In this document: piece by piece, positions 1 to 10,054 of the stretch
Position numbering within the stretch: position 1 is the first letter of the stretch
How the letters are laid out: every line of letters begins with the position of its first letter
Assembly: GCF_000956175.1 (NCBI RefSeq)
Contig: NZ_CP011070.1
Coordinates: forward strand, 1,730,147 to 1,794,146
DNA from: Nitrosopumilus adriaticus
GTDB taxonomy: Archaea > Thermoproteota > Nitrososphaeria > Nitrososphaerales > Nitrosopumilaceae
Length of the DNA stretch: 64,000 nt
Direction of reading: 5' to 3'
Program-made: the position numbers and the translations under genes
Notes under the pieces: model-generated
What the model was told of the DNA's origin: nothing
The model's database searches: none
What the model saw: the letters and a program-made list of their open reading frames with translations, nothing else

Positions 1-884
1 TCAATTGATTTTATCGAATGTTCGTCTAAATACTGTTTCCTATGCTTTACTTCAAAATAATTCATAATTCTATATTGAAGCATTCTAAAACGTGTTTTAC
101 CTATATTTTTGTAAATTTTTTCAGAATTATGAAAGATTTTTCCAATTAAATATTTCATTTTTTTTGACATACTTGAGATTTCATAATGATAACTTAATTT
201 GATTTTTAGTGATTCAGTATGATCTAGATTTTTGATATATTCATCATCATAAATTTCAGAAGAATCATTAAAATTAGAAATTATTTGATTGAATTTATCA
301 GAGATTTCAGAATTTGTAAGATTGTTTGAAATGAGTATTCTATTTTTCATATGTAATACATTTGGCATTAATGTTGTTATTGACATCTTTTTTGCAATTC
401 GATAAAGTAACAGATTAGAAATATTCTCTCCTGCTTGTTGCATAAATACTAATTTTGGTCTATAAGTTTCAAGTACATCCACAAAAAATTCAATAGAATT
501 TTCAATAATAGGAAAAATTTCTTCTTTTGAAAATTTATGGAATTCAGTCCAATATTTATAAAAACTTCGTTCGGTAAAAACATCTAACCATAAATTAAGA
601 TTAAATTCCTTTTCAAATTTCTTTATTTTATCTATATTAAAAAAGGGTTTATTTTGATAACATGTTGGATAATAAATCAATTTTTTAAAAGGAATTAATT
701 TTTGATTTTTAAAGAAACTGATGTCTTGTTGCGTAGTTACAATACCTATAAAATTAAATTTTTTTACTTTTGATAATGCAAGTATTATTCCAAAATTTGT
801 ATATGCATAAGTATCAAAATCCAACCATACTACAATATTTGGATTTTCTTCATCAATTTTGTTATCTTTGATAGGTGTATTCAT
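1..884 (-). CDS. Polysaccharide-biosynthesis-like protein, partial (runs off left edge)
   Basis: An open frame starts at an ATG at 882-884 and runs without a stop through the left edge, giving about 294 residues of an incomplete protein. It begins MNTPIKDNK and includes VVWLDFDTYAYTNFG, a central FMQQAGENISNLLLYRIA segment and a basic FRMLQYRI...KHRKQYL stretch. No catalytic motif is certain. The layout (Rossmann-like start, QxGEN segment, basic C-terminal part) resembles capsule or surface polysaccharide biosynthesis proteins. Its place beside a deacetylase and glycosyltransferases supports a glycan role, but the family call is inference. Confidence 0.55.
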   Translation of the reverse strand, partial: MNTPIKDNKIDEENPNIVVWLDFDTYAYTNFGIILALSKVKKFNFIGIVTTQQDISFFKNQKLIPFKKLIYYPTCYQNKPFFNIDKIKKFEKEFNLNLWLDVFTERSFYKYWTEFHKFSKEEIFPIIENSIEFFVDVLETYRPKLVFMQQAGENISNLLLYRIAKKMSITTLMPNVLHMKNRILISNNLTNSEISDKFNQIISNFNDSSEIYDDEYIKNLDHTESLKIKLSYHYEISSMSKKMKYLIGKIFHNSEKIYKNIGKTRFRMLQYRIMNYFEVKHRKQYLDEHSIKSI

Positions 885-909
885 GATTATAATATTTATT
901 GTTTTGAAT

Positions 910-923
910 ATATAGCGCTATAT
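910..923. promoter_or_regulatory. Perfect 14-bp palindrome upstream of the left-edge gene
   Basis: ATATAGCGCTATAT is a perfect 14-bp palindrome with a GCGC core in otherwise AT-only sequence. It lies 26 bp upstream of the minus-strand start at 884, where an archaeal box A would be expected. It could be an operator overlapping the promoter, or chance in AT-rich DNA. Confidence 0.3.
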
Positions 924-1010
924 TAAGAATTAAAATACTATCTAGCAAAAACAATTTTAAACTAATAAAAGAGTCAAACAAAAAATCTTAGGTTAAAAAT
1001 ATTGAGATCA

Positions 1011-1882
1011 TTAATTATGAATTTTAGATATATACGAATCAAATCTAGTAAATTCAAATTCATTCAATAGTTTTTCCATTTTAGAAAATGTTTTTTCAAT
1101 TTTATGAAAAGTTATAAAATGATTTTTTGTTGGTAATTTTATTTTAGGTATTAATTCTGGAGTCAATTCCCATGAATGAATATAAAAACTCCCAGGGATT
1201 TCTTTACGTTCATAAGATTTTATGGCATTTTTAATAATTTTCAAAGGTAGTGTTCTTAAGTAAAATCCTCCAGCTGCAGGTATAGTTTTACCTAAAAATT
1301 TTGTAACCAATAAAGGAAATTCTATTAATTTTCCATTATCATTATCTTTATCTAAATTAGAATTAGAAATCATGTAAGGGGACTTGGGTGCTTGTGGCAT
1401 TCCATACATACTAGTTTTTGCAGGAATTATACTACTATCATATTTGTAATTAGAATTTAATAACTCGTCAATAACCCAAGAACTTTTTTCATTCAAAGAA
1501 AATGTAGGTGCTCTAAAACCTATGGATTTTTTTGAAGTTAGTTTTTCAAATTTTTTAATTCTTCTTTAAATTTAGATTGAAAATCAAGAGAATCTAATCT
1601 AGTATGTTTCATAGTGTGAAAGCCAATCTCATGTCCTTCGGAAATTATATCATCAAGCATTTCAGGATTAAATTCTAACAGCTCTCCTACAAGAAAAAAA
1701 GTAGCTTTAGAATTAGTTTTTCTCAAAAGATTCAAAATTTTATCAAGTCCTTTATACATTATAGGAATTTTTTCTTTTTCCGAAACGAAAGGTTCTACAA
1801 GTTGTGGATGATACCAATCCTCAAAATCTATTCCAAGTAAATTCAAATTATATGATCTCCTATTTGTAGTAAAATTTACCAA
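1011..1882 (-). pseudogene. Polysaccharide deacetylase family protein, frameshifted
   Basis: Two reading frames make up one polysaccharide deacetylase (NodB-fold, carbohydrate esterase 4-like). The N-terminal part (TTG start at 1882, stop at 1538) has the metal-site signature GIDFEDW and the HTMKH motif (HxxxH). The C-terminal part (to 1011) continues in another frame with GFRAPTFS, a typical deacetylase motif. Adding one A to the A6 run at 1551-1556 (T6 on the plus strand) joins them through KKFEKLTSKK into about 290 residues, a normal length. The product would remove N-acetyl groups from a surface or lipid-linked glycan. The break may be a sequencing error, because four other genes here show the same defect. 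Confidence 0.8.
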
Positions 1883-1978
1883 GATTTATTTTCAACTATG
1901 CATTCTTATTTGTATAATTTTCTTTGAATTTGAAAATGATTAAAAAGACTTTAATTAAAAATTTGTTTATATAGAAAA

Positions 1979-2956
1979 ATGACTAAAGTTTTCATGATCA
2001 CTGAACACAAAATTGATGGAATTAATGCAAGTGGTAACAGGGCTAAATGGGAAGTTGAGGCACTTAAAAAAAAGAATTTTTCAGACATTGAACTAATAGA
2101 TAAATTTGATAAAACAAAAATTCCTAAAATTTCAAATAAATTAGTTCATGCTCAACAACTAAGTGGGAGATTACTTGAAAATATTCAATATATTGTCGAT
2201 GCACATGGACTTGAATATGTGTATTCTGCACAAATGTCTCATGGATATCCATTACATTCATGGCGTAGATGGGCCTTTAAAGTAAAATCCTATCATTATG
2301 AAAAATTAGAAACAAAAATTTTTAGAAATTCTAAACATATTATATGTGCTGGAGAAAAAATTTATGAAAAAGTTAAAAATATTCAAAATGCTACAGTTGT
2401 AAGAAATTCTGTTTTTCCCGAAAATTATATTCCAACTAAATGTAAAAATTTGAAGATAGCTTTAGTAGGTCCTTTCTTACCAGGAAAATTAAACTATTTT
2501 GGATTAGATATGATTAAATTTATTGTAGAAAAATTTAACAATGTTGAATTTGTATTCATTGGTCCTACTGACAAAAATTTTCGAGATACATTAAATTTTA
2601 AAAACACTACATTTACTGGAAAAGTAAATAATTACATTGAAACATTACGAACTTGCAGTGTTTTATTAGCACCATATCCTGATTTTGCTTATTATTTAGG
2701 TTCAAAAACAAAATTTATTGAAGCAGCAGCTTGTCAAATACCAATAGTTACTACACCAGTAGGAAATATTGATTTTCAAAATGATTATGTTTGCATAGGT
2801 AAAACAAAAAATGAACTTGTAAATCAAATTCATTATTTAGAAGATGAAGACATACGTACTGATTTAGGAAAAAAATTAAGAAATCTAATTTTGAAAAAGT
2901 ATAATGCAGAAATCGAAATTGAAAAAGTAATTAAAATTTATAATGAATTACTTTAA
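1979..2956 (+). CDS. Glycosyltransferase family 4 (GT-B) protein
   Basis: 325 residues. The C-terminal half has the GT-B donor-site pattern: ALVGPFLPGK opening the second Rossmann domain, VLLAPYPDFAYYLGSKTKFIEAAACQIP with the conserved acidic E, then IVTTPVGN. The N-terminal half is less conserved. It probably transfers a sugar from a nucleotide donor to a growing surface glycan on the cytosolic side. An AT-rich box A-like stretch (TTTAATTAA, about 1950-1958) lies about 25 bp before the ATG, which suggests a leaderless transcript. Donor and acceptor cannot be told from sequence. Confidence 0.82.
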   Translation: MTKVFMITEHKIDGINASGNRAKWEVEALKKKNFSDIELIDKFDKTKIPKISNKLVHAQQLSGRLLENIQYIVDAHGLEYVYSAQMSHGYPLHSWRRWAFKVKSYHYEKLETKIFRNSKHIICAGEKIYEKVKNIQNATVVRNSVFPENYIPTKCKNLKIALVGPFLPGKLNYFGLDMIKFIVEKFNNVEFVFIGPTDKNFRDTLNFKNTTFTGKVNNYIETLRTCSVLLAPYPDFAYYLGSKTKFIEAAACQIPIVTTPVGNIDFQNDYVCIGKTKNELVNQIHYLEDEDIRTDLGKKLRNLILKKYNAEIEIEKVIKIYNELL

Positions 2957-2983
2957 TAAAAAATATATTTTTATTAATTTATT

Positions 2984-3979
2984 TTATTTTTCAATATCTT
3001 CTAAATAAACAAACTTCTTCTTTTTATTCGACAATCTTACTGCTTCTAAAATTTTAGCTTGTTTTAATAAATCATCTTCAAAATTAAAATCACATTTTTT
3101 AATATTTGAGATTTCTTCAAAAAAGGTTTTTATCATAAGAGCAGTTTGATCTACTGGTTCAATCATGATAATTTTTTTACTATCATTTTTTATTAAATGT
3201 ATTTCTGTTTCAAAATTTTTTGGAACTGCAAATGCACGATTTAATTTAATGTTACCTTTTGAACACCAAATTTCATAATTAGATTTAAAATTTCTATCAA
3301 ATCCTGATTCGGCATATGCATTTTTTTTATCATAGATTAGAAAGACACTAGAACTAATATCAATGCCTAATGTAGCATCAATCAGTAAATTACTCATCAC
3401 ACCAACAGGTTCTTCATTGAAAATAATTCTACTGGCACAAATTGGATAACAACAAGCATCATTTAATATTCCTCCACCTAATTTTTTTTGCAATCGAATG
3501 TTATTATCATTGGGTCTTGGATATCCAAAATTTCCAATAAAATTATGAATGTTTCCTAAATTATGCTCTTGAATTAAATCTAATACTTTTTTATGTTGTG
3601 GGTGAAATCTAAATGAAAAACATTCTATAATTCGTGTTTTAGATGATTTACTAGTATTAACCATATTTTTTGCTGATTCATATGATGTTGTAGATGATTT
3701 TTCACATAAGACATGTAGACCTGCTTCTGCAGCTTTAATAGTCCATTTTTCATGTAATCCATCGGGTAATGAAATATAGACACAATCAATGTCAGATGAA
3801 ATAACATCTTCATAGCTACCAAAAGTTTTACAACCTATCTCTTTTGAAAATTGTTTTGCTTTAGAATCTGTTCTACTTCCTACGATATCTATTGAAGCAA
3901 ATTCTAAAGAGTTTATTGCAGGAATGAATTTATTTTTTGCAACTCTTGAACAACCAATTATACCAATTTTAAAAGTCAT
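2984..3979 (-). CDS. Gfo/Idh/MocA family NAD(P)-dependent oxidoreductase
   Basis: 331 residues from the ATG at 3979. An upstream in-frame start at 4024 would run into the preceding gene, and the family start is MTFKIGIIGCSRVAKNKF. The N-terminal Rossmann domain has GIIGCSRVA, and CEKSS replaces the usual EKP of the catalytic loop. The C-terminal alpha/beta domain carries the GGGILNDACCYPI region, where the family has its catalytic D/H. Members oxidise, reduce or epimerise sugars or nucleotide sugars. It follows the cupin gene by 7 bp, so the two form one transcription unit. Substrate is unknown. Confidence 0.85.
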   Translation of the reverse strand: MTFKIGIIGCSRVAKNKFIPAINSLEFASIDIVGSRTDSKAKQFSKEIGCKTFGSYEDVISSDIDCVYISLPDGLHEKWTIKAAEAGLHVLCEKSSTTSYESAKNMVNTSKSSKTRIIECFSFRFHPQHKKVLDLIQEHNLGNIHNFIGNFGYPRPNDNNIRLQKKLGGGILNDACCYPICASRIIFNEEPVGVMSNLLIDATLGIDISSSVFLIYDKKNAYAESGFDRNFKSNYEIWCSKGNIKLNRAFAVPKNFETEIHLIKNDSKKIIMIEPVDQTALMIKTFFEEISNIKKCDFNFEDDLLKQAKILEAVRLSNKKKKFVYLEDIEK

Positions 3980-3986
3980 TTTATGG

Positions 3987-4418
3987 CTATGTTGAATTGA
4001 AATACGGAGAAGAAGGATCTCCATGATCTCCCTTACCCATTCCCATATCTACATGAATAATAGGATCTTTACAATCATCCCATTTTTTAGTTAACATTGC
4101 AACAGCTATACAATCGGTTATTGCCAAAAAAACATGTTTGGTACCTTTTGGAGTATGTGTACAGTGCCCTTTACTTAAAAAAATAAACTCCTCTTCTGTA
4201 TTTTCATTTTCTCTTGTAACAAGTACGCCCTCTCCTTCTGTAATTAAAAAATATTCATCAAATTCTGGATGATAGTGATTTCCACGAATTTTTCCTGCTT
4301 TAATATAATTAAAATTAAATTCTACAATTGGATCTTTTGGTATAAACGTAAAAATCCCACCTCTACCATCCTTTACTGTATTTAGATTTGCTGTAGGAAA
4401 CAATCTTTCAATTTTCAT
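3987..4418 (-). CDS. Cupin-domain protein (sugar epimerase/isomerase-like)
   Basis: 143 residues. A single cupin barrel shows the two metal motifs as GNHYHPEFDEYFLITEGEG (motif 1, His-x-His plus Glu) and HTPKGTKHVF (motif 2, His). The opening line with DGRGGIFTF resembles WxcM/FdtA-like and RmlC-related proteins that isomerise dTDP- or UDP-keto sugars. It lies just upstream of, and codirectional with, the Gfo/Idh/MocA gene, so a joint role in making one modified sugar is likely. Whether it acts as an enzyme or a binding protein cannot be decided here. Confidence 0.75.
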   Translation of the reverse strand: MKIERLFPTANLNTVKDGRGGIFTFIPKDPIVEFNFNYIKAGKIRGNHYHPEFDEYFLITEGEGVLVTRENENTEEEFIFLSKGHCTHTPKGTKHVFLAITDCIAVAMLTKKWDDCKDPIIHVDMGMGKGDHGDPSSPYFNST

Positions 4419-4498
4419 ATAGAAATTTTATTTACAATCAATTTATCTTTTTATGTTAATTTTCAATATGTAATTTCATATTTTGAAGAAATACCACC

Positions 4499-5383
4499 TC
4501 AGATATAGGAATTATATGTGATTTCTAATCCCTTCTTCAAAGAAATCTTTGGTTTCCAATTGAAGTCTGATTTCATCTTAGAAATGTTAGCACAAATATC
4601 TGATATCTCGTTTTTCCGGCGTTTTTCTTTAGAAGAAATCAACTTGGGATTTTTATTGTGTATGTTAAAACAGGTTTTTACTAGTTCTTCAATAGAAATG
4701 CTTTTTCCACTTCCAAGATTATATACTTGAAATCCTCTTTTTTTAGAATTTATAATTTGAATTAAACCGTTTATTACATCATCAATAAAAATAAAATCTC
4801 TTTTAGGAGAAACATTACCTAATTTTACTTTTGAATCATGAATCATTTGATTAATTATATTAAAAACAAGGTTTGATTTTGAACTTGATGGTCCATATAC
4901 TGAAAATATCCTTGCAACACGTATATCTAAATCATAGGTTTTTGAATATGTTTCACATAGTATTTCACTCATTTTTTTACTTGATGCATAATGGGTAAAA
5001 GGATGACATGGATCAATTTCTGCAATTGGAAGTTTTTTTGGATTTCCATATACATGACTTGAACTTAAGAAAATAAAACTGGAGTCTTTTTTTCTTGCAA
5101 TTTCTAACATTTTTAGTGTCGAGTTTACATTTAATTCATAACATTTTGTTGGATTCAGATTGCAATAATTTACATCACTATAAGCTGCCATGTGAATAAT
5201 CTTGGAAAAATGATTTTTTAATATAATATTAGATTTAGTAATATCTAGATTATGTGAATAGAAGTTTTTAGAAGATTTTATTTTATTTTTAGATATACCA
5301 AAAATTTTATAATTTTTATTTAATGCCGAAACTAGATGATTTCCAATAAATCCAGTAGTTCCTGTTATGAGTATTTCTTCCAA
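4499..5383 (-). CDS. NAD-dependent epimerase/dehydratase (extended SDR)
   Basis: 294 residues from a TTG at 5383. The glycine-rich NAD motif is GTTGFIG near residues 7-13. The catalytic serine region is FLSSSHVYGNP and the catalytic pair is YASSKK (YxxxK). Extended SDRs of this type interconvert nucleotide sugars (4-epimerases, 4,6-dehydratases, 4-reductases). It belongs to the glycan region and is divergent from the Gmd gene, with about 90 bp of shared promoter DNA. The exact reaction cannot be read from sequence. Confidence 0.85.
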   Translation of the reverse strand: MEEILITGTTGFIGNHLVSALNKNYKIFGISKNKIKSSKNFYSHNLDITKSNIILKNHFSKIIHMAAYSDVNYCNLNPTKCYELNVNSTLKMLEIARKKDSSFIFLSSSHVYGNPKKLPIAEIDPCHPFTHYASSKKMSEILCETYSKTYDLDIRVARIFSVYGPSSSKSNLVFNIINQMIHDSKVKLGNVSPKRDFIFIDDVINGLIQIINSKKRGFQVYNLGSGKSISIEELVKTCFNIHNKNPKLISSKEKRRKNEISDICANISKMKSDFNWKPKISLKKGLEITYNSYI

Positions 5384-5474
5384 AATTTCAACCTATTTTA
5401 TTAAATGATATTTTTCAATTTCACTTTTTTCATTTATTATATAACCTTAAAAAGTGAATGTAAGTGGGTATTGT

Positions 5475-6479
5475 ATGACTAGAGCTTTAATTACTGGAAT
5501 TACAGGTCAAGATGGGGCATATCTAGCACGGTTCTTACTAAAAAAGGGATATACTGTTTTTGGGACATTTAGAAGACAATCTTCCAGTAATTTTTGGAGA
5601 TTACATTATCTTAAAATCGCTAATAAAATAAATTTAATTCCTGCAGATGTGTTAGATTCAACATCTGTTTATCGTGCCTTAGAAGAATCAAATCCAACAG
5701 AAATTTATCATTTAGCTGCACAAAGTTTTGTTGGTGCATCATTTGATCAACCACTCTACACAAGTGATGTCACAGGATTTGGTACTGTAAGAGTATTAGA
5801 TGAAATTTTAAAATTTAATAAAAAAATAAAGTTTTATCAAGCATCTTCAAGTGAAATGTTTGGGTCTGAAAAATCTCCTGTAAAAAATGAGTCCTCTCCA
5901 TTAATGCCATCTAGTCCATATGCCATTTCAAAACTATATGCTTATTGGCAAACAAAGCTATATCGTGAGGCATATGATGTTTATGCTGTTAATGGAATTT
6001 TATTTAATCATGAATCACCTTTACGTGGATTAGAATTTGTTACAAGAAAAATTTCAAATGAAGTTGCAAGAATTTCTCTTGGAATATCAAAGAAATTAGA
6101 ATTAGGAAATATTTTAGCTAAACGTGATTGGGGTTATGCACCTGAATATGTTGAAGGGATTTGGAAGTCTTTACAAGCTAAAAAGCCAGATGATTATGTA
6201 ATGGCTACAAATGAAAACCACACGGTAAAAGAATTTGCAGAAAAAGCATGTAAAATAGCTGGGATATCTACAAAATGTATTTCAGTAAGTAAAAAAAATC
6301 TTAGACCATTTGATGTTAATAATCTAAAAGGGGATTACTCAAAAGCTAAAAGAAAATTAGGATGGAATCCTAAAACTAAGTTTAATGGTTTAGTTAAGAT
6401 TATGGTTGAAGAAGACATCCATAGATGGGAACAAAGATTGAAAGGGGAATATCTTCCTTGGGACGCAGGAACTGCATGA
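5475..6479 (+). CDS. gmd: GDP-mannose 4,6-dehydratase-like protein
   Basis: 334 residues from the ATG at 5475 (MTRALITGITGQDGAYLA); an in-frame ATG seven codons upstream looks less natural. Visible motifs are the NAD loop GITGQDG, the FRRQSS segment that binds NAD(P) in GMD, the active-site SSSEMFG, the YAISK catalytic pair, and NHESPLRGLEFVTRKI, a GMD substrate signature. Gmd dehydrates GDP-mannose to GDP-4-keto-6-deoxymannose, the precursor of GDP-fucose, rhamnose or perosamine. The gene starts a plus-strand run with the Gfo/Idh/MocA and SDR genes. Confidence 0.9.
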   Translation: MTRALITGITGQDGAYLARFLLKKGYTVFGTFRRQSSSNFWRLHYLKIANKINLIPADVLDSTSVYRALEESNPTEIYHLAAQSFVGASFDQPLYTSDVTGFGTVRVLDEILKFNKKIKFYQASSSEMFGSEKSPVKNESSPLMPSSPYAISKLYAYWQTKLYREAYDVYAVNGILFNHESPLRGLEFVTRKISNEVARISLGISKKLELGNILAKRDWGYAPEYVEGIWKSLQAKKPDDYVMATNENHTVKEFAEKACKIAGISTKCISVSKKNLRPFDVNNLKGDYSKAKRKLGWNPKTKFNGLVKIMVEEDIHRWEQRLKGEYLPWDAGTA

Positions 6480-6528
6480 TTTCATAACAAATAGAAATTA
6501 AATATAGAGAAGTTAAACTTATTTTAAT

Positions 6529-7512
6529 ATGAAAATTGTTGTTATAGGGTATGGTTCTATTGGAAAAAGGCATGTAACTAATTTACTCAAAATCTCTAAA
6601 ACAGAAATAATAATTTGCACAAAACAAAAAATTAAAAACCCTTCTCTTAAGAGAATAAAAATTTTTGAATCCATTTCAGATTGTCTTAAAGAAAAACCAG
6701 ATATAGGAATAATTGCTAATGAATCAAGTTTTCATATTCCAATTGCAATTAAACTTGCCAAGGCAGGAATTGATCTATTTGTTGAGAAACCATTATCAAA
6801 TTCTCTTAAAAATTCAAAAGAATTACTTTCAATTATTGAAAAAAAGAAAATAATAACTCAGATGGGATGTCAGTTACGTTTTCACAAATGTATTAAAGAA
6901 ATCAAAAAAATAATTTCAAGTAATAAAATCGGGAAAGTAATTTCTGTTAGAGCAGAATGTGGTTCATTTTTACCTGATTGGCACCCATATGAGGATTATA
7001 AAAAAAGCTATGCTGCAAGAACTGAATTAGGAGGAGGAGTAGTATTGACAAATATTCATGAGATTGACTATCTTTATTGGATATTTGGAGACGTTAAAGA
7101 AGTGATTTCAGTGACGGGCAGCTATAGCGATTTAAAAATTTCTGCAGATGATCTTTCTGTAGGGATATTGAAATTTAAGAATAATATTATTGCAGAATTG
7201 CATTTGGATTATTTTCAAAAACCCGATTTTAGAAGTTGCAAAATAATTGGAAGTAAAGGTACCGTGTTTTGGGATTCGGATTCAAATATGGTCACATTAT
7301 ATGATAATCAAAAAAATAAATGGATTAAAGTTTTAAAATGGTCCAAATATGATAGGAATTTAATGTATAAAGAAGAACTAATTCACTTTTTAGATTGTGT
7401 AAAAAAACGAAAGATCACAATTAATCCTGTTGAGATAGATGGAATTAAAACATTGAAAATTGGACTCGCGATAATAAAATCTTCTAAATCACGGAAAATG
7501 ATCAAAGTATGA
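6529..7512 (+). CDS. Gfo/Idh/MocA oxidoreductase, PtmF-like
   Basis: 327 residues. The Rossmann loop is VIGYGSIGKRH (about residues 5-15) and the catalytic-loop signature is VEKPLS near residue 87. Its stop overlaps the ATG of the next gene (ATGA at 7509-7512), so the two are translationally coupled. The next gene is a close match to PtmA of the Campylobacter legionaminic pathway, where PtmF (Gfo/Idh) and PtmA (SDR) help make the GDP-glucosamine precursor. That context suggests a PtmF-like role; the family call is firm and the specific role is inferred. Confidence 0.85.
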   Translation: MKIVVIGYGSIGKRHVTNLLKISKTEIIICTKQKIKNPSLKRIKIFESISDCLKEKPDIGIIANESSFHIPIAIKLAKAGIDLFVEKPLSNSLKNSKELLSIIEKKKIITQMGCQLRFHKCIKEIKKIISSNKIGKVISVRAECGSFLPDWHPYEDYKKSYAARTELGGGVVLTNIHEIDYLYWIFGDVKEVISVTGSYSDLKISADDLSVGILKFKNNIIAELHLDYFQKPDFRSCKIIGSKGTVFWDSDSNMVTLYDNQKNKWIKVLKWSKYDRNLMYKEELIHFLDCVKKRKITINPVEIDGIKTLKIGLAIIKSSKSRKMIKV

Positions 7513-8329
7513 AAAAGCAATATAGTTTGGAATTATTTGATCTTACCGACAAAGTTATAGTTTTAACAGGAAGTGCAGGTCGTTTAGGAACAAATTTTGC
7601 ACATATCCTTAGTGATGCAGGTTCTAATGTAATTCTTATAGATATAGATAATAAAAAAATAATCAATTAGAAAAATCATTATCTGAAAAATATAATACTG
7701 ATCCATTTGCATGTAAGATAGACATTACAAAAAAAGATCAATTACAAAAAATTAGTAAACAAATTTTAAAAAAATATGGAAAAATAGACGGATTAGTAAA
7801 TAATGCATTTTATAGTCCTAGATCAAATGTGAAAAAATCCGCAAAGAGATTTGAAGATTTTCCATTAGATTTATGGAATGATGTAGTGTCAGTAAACTTA
7901 ACTGGAGTTTTTTTGTGCTCACAGATATTTGGTAAAATTATGTCAACACAAAAATCAGGAGGAAAGATTGTAAATATTTCATCAATATATGGAATTAATG
8001 GAGCAGATCAGCGCATTTATGGAGATAGTGAATTAAATTCTCCACCATCATATGCAGCAACTAAGGGGGCAATAGTTAATTTTACAAGATATTTAGCTGC
8101 ATATTGGAACAGAAAAAATATTCGTGTAAATACGATGACATTAGGCGGGGTGCTTGACAAAGAGTACATGAATAAAAAATTCATAAAAAATTACTCTGAA
8201 AAAACAATGATTGGACGAATGGCAAACAATAATGAGTATAACGGAGGATTATTATTTTTGTTATCAGATGCTTCATCCTACATGACTGGGGCAAATCTAA
8301 TATTAGATGGAGGATGGAGCGCGTGGTAA
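7509..8329 (+). pseudogene. Short-chain dehydrogenase, PtmA-like, frameshifted
   Basis: The N-terminal frame begins at the ATG at 7509 and has the SDR dinucleotide loop TGSAGRLG, but stops near 7670 after IDIDNKKIIN. The other frame resumes with LEKSLSEKYN and carries NNAFYSPR, NISSIYG, the catalytic YAATK pair, and ends DGGWSAW. Adding one A to the A7 run at 7653-7659 restores 273 residues, a full classical SDR. The NISSIYG...DQRIYGDSELNSPP...TRYLA pattern is characteristic of PtmA-type flagellin-glycan SDRs. The ATG overlaps the stop of the upstream Gfo/Idh gene. Confidence 0.85.
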
Positions 8330-9028
8330 TTAAAAAGAAATCAATTTCTGTTTTATCATCATTTCTGCCAACCTAAATTCAATTTCTGTATCGATCATAA
8401 GACCACACTCAGGAGGGATTTCTACAGGTAATGATCGTGGTAAGATAGGTGTTTTGTATTTAAGAAATTGTTTAACATCATATGCAAATAATCCATTTAG
8501 TTGATAAACAATGGGTGCATCTTGTCTACGCTTTGGTCTATTTTTTAATTTTTTAGATAACTTGAGAAAACCCTTTGAATCTAATTCCATCATATTAAAA
8601 TATGGATTAAAGTGCTGTTGATAGACACCATAAACTGCGTATGGTTTTTTATTTTTTAATATTCTTAGAGCATTTTTCATATCAGATATTCTGAAGAAAG
8701 GAACAGTACAATCACGATTAACTAAAACATCAAATTCATAACCTAATCCTCTGAGTTCTTTAATTCCATGAAGCATCACATTGGCAAATCCAGCTGAATC
8801 TGTTGCGAGGTTTTTAGGACGTTTGAATGGAACTTCTGCACCATATTTTTTTGCAACTTTTGCTATTTCAGTGTCTTCTGTTGAAACAACTACATTGGTA
8901 AATATTTTTGATTTGAGTGCAGATTCTATGGCGTAAGATATCAATGGTTTATTATCGAGTTTACGAATATTTTTACCAGGAACACCTTTTGAACCACCTC
9001 TAGCCCCAATAAAACAAATTGCTTTCAA
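8330..9028 (-). CDS. CMP-nonulosonate (NeuA/LegF-like) cytidylyltransferase
   Basis: 232 residues from a TTG at 9028. The nucleotide-binding signature of CMP-sialic acid synthetases is present as GARGGSKGVPGKNIRKL at residues 8-24, followed by KPLISYAIESA and VVVSTEDTEIA. The C-terminal MIDTEIEFRLAE motif is also typical of NeuA-like enzymes. The reaction activates a nonulosonic acid to its CMP form for transfer to glycans. It lies between the PtmA-like gene and the LegB/LegI/LegG genes, on the opposite strand. The exact sugar is unknown. Confidence 0.88.
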   Translation of the reverse strand: MKAICFIGARGGSKGVPGKNIRKLDNKPLISYAIESALKSKIFTNVVVSTEDTEIAKVAKKYGAEVPFKRPKNLATDSAGFANVMLHGIKELRGLGYEFDVLVNRDCTVPFFRISDMKNALRILKNKKPYAVYGVYQQHFNPYFNMMELDSKGFLKLSKKLKNRPKRRQDAPIVYQLNGLFAYDVKQFLKYKTPILPRSLPVEIPPECGLMIDTEIEFRLAEMMIKQKLISF

Positions 9029-9124
9029 AATTACTCTTTTTCTTCAATCCACGTATTAAATAAATTCTTGTTAATTGATTTTTAGATAAGATTAAAAATA
9101 GACTTTGTTGTATTGTAGTAATTT

Positions 9125-10012
9125 ATGAGTAAAACAAAGCAAAAAACTGCAATGACTAAAGAATTAAAGAATAAATCAATTTTAGTTACTGGAGGGGCAG
9201 GTAGTATTGGTTCTGCGCTAGTTGAAAAACTATTAGAATTTCCTATCCAATCAGTTAGAGTTTTTGATAATAATGAATACGCATTAGCCAAATTAAATAA
9301 AAAATTGAAAGATTCTAGACTAAGAATTATCTTAGGGAATATCTTAGATCAGGACAGAGTATCTATTGCATGTGATGAAATTGACATAGTTTTTCATCTT
9401 GCAGCAATTAAAAATATTGAGATTTCAGAATTTAATCCGATTGAAACAATTGATACCAATGTAAATGGAACTGTAAATATGATAAAAATGTTAATTGAAA
9501 AGAAACCAAAAAAATTTATCAATATTAGCACAGATAAAGCTGCTGATGCATCTACTCTTTATGGAAATACAAAACAGTTAGGTGAAAGACTAACAAGTTG
9601 GGCTGGTTCTCATACATATCCACGAACAAAAACCGCAACAGTCAGATTTGGAAATGTTATAGAATCTAGAGGAAATGTTTTTGAAATATGGAATGAGGAA
9701 AAAAGTAAGAACAAACCTCTGTCAATCACAGAGCCTTCAATGAAAAGATATTTCATTCATGCTAATGAAGTAGTAGATTTTATCTTAACTGGTTTATTGT
9801 TAGCTAAGAAAGGAGAAATTTTTATTCCAAAAATGAAAAAATTTAACATAAAACAACTTGCAGATAAAATATCAAAATCACAAAGAATTATTGGATTACG
9901 TCAAGGAGAGAAATTAGAGGAAATTTTATTAAATTCTGATGAAAAAAGTAAGGCGACTGAAAAAAACGATATGTGGGTAATAGAACCAAATAAAGGTAAA
10001 TTAGTACGTTAA
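9125..10012 (+). CDS. Nucleotide-sugar 4,6-dehydratase (LegB/PseB/CapD-like)
   Basis: 295 residues. The extended-SDR NAD loop is GGAGSIGS, followed by AAIKNIEISEFNP, NISTDKA (the TDKA signature of the FlaA1/PseB/CapD group) and a YGNTKQ catalytic pair. The C-terminal MKRYFIHANEVVDFI and LRQGEKLEEIL also fit this group. These enzymes form 4-keto-6-deoxy derivatives of UDP- or GDP-GlcNAc, the first committed step to legionaminic or pseudaminic acid. It leads the run followed by NeuB- and NeuC-type genes, which favours a LegB role. ATG at 9125 is used; a second in-frame ATG at 9155 is possible. Confidence 0.87.
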   Translation: MSKTKQKTAMTKELKNKSILVTGGAGSIGSALVEKLLEFPIQSVRVFDNNEYALAKLNKKLKDSRLRIILGNILDQDRVSIACDEIDIVFHLAAIKNIEISEFNPIETIDTNVNGTVNMIKMLIEKKPKKFINISTDKAADASTLYGNTKQLGERLTSWAGSHTYPRTKTATVRFGNVIESRGNVFEIWNEEKSKNKPLSITEPSMKRYFIHANEVVDFILTGLLLAKKGEIFIPKMKKFNIKQLADKISKSQRIIGLRQGEKLEEILLNSDEKSKATEKNDMWVIEPNKGKLVR

Positions 10013-10054
10013 ATAAATCATAATTAATTAATACATAGCATTGAAAATTAAAAA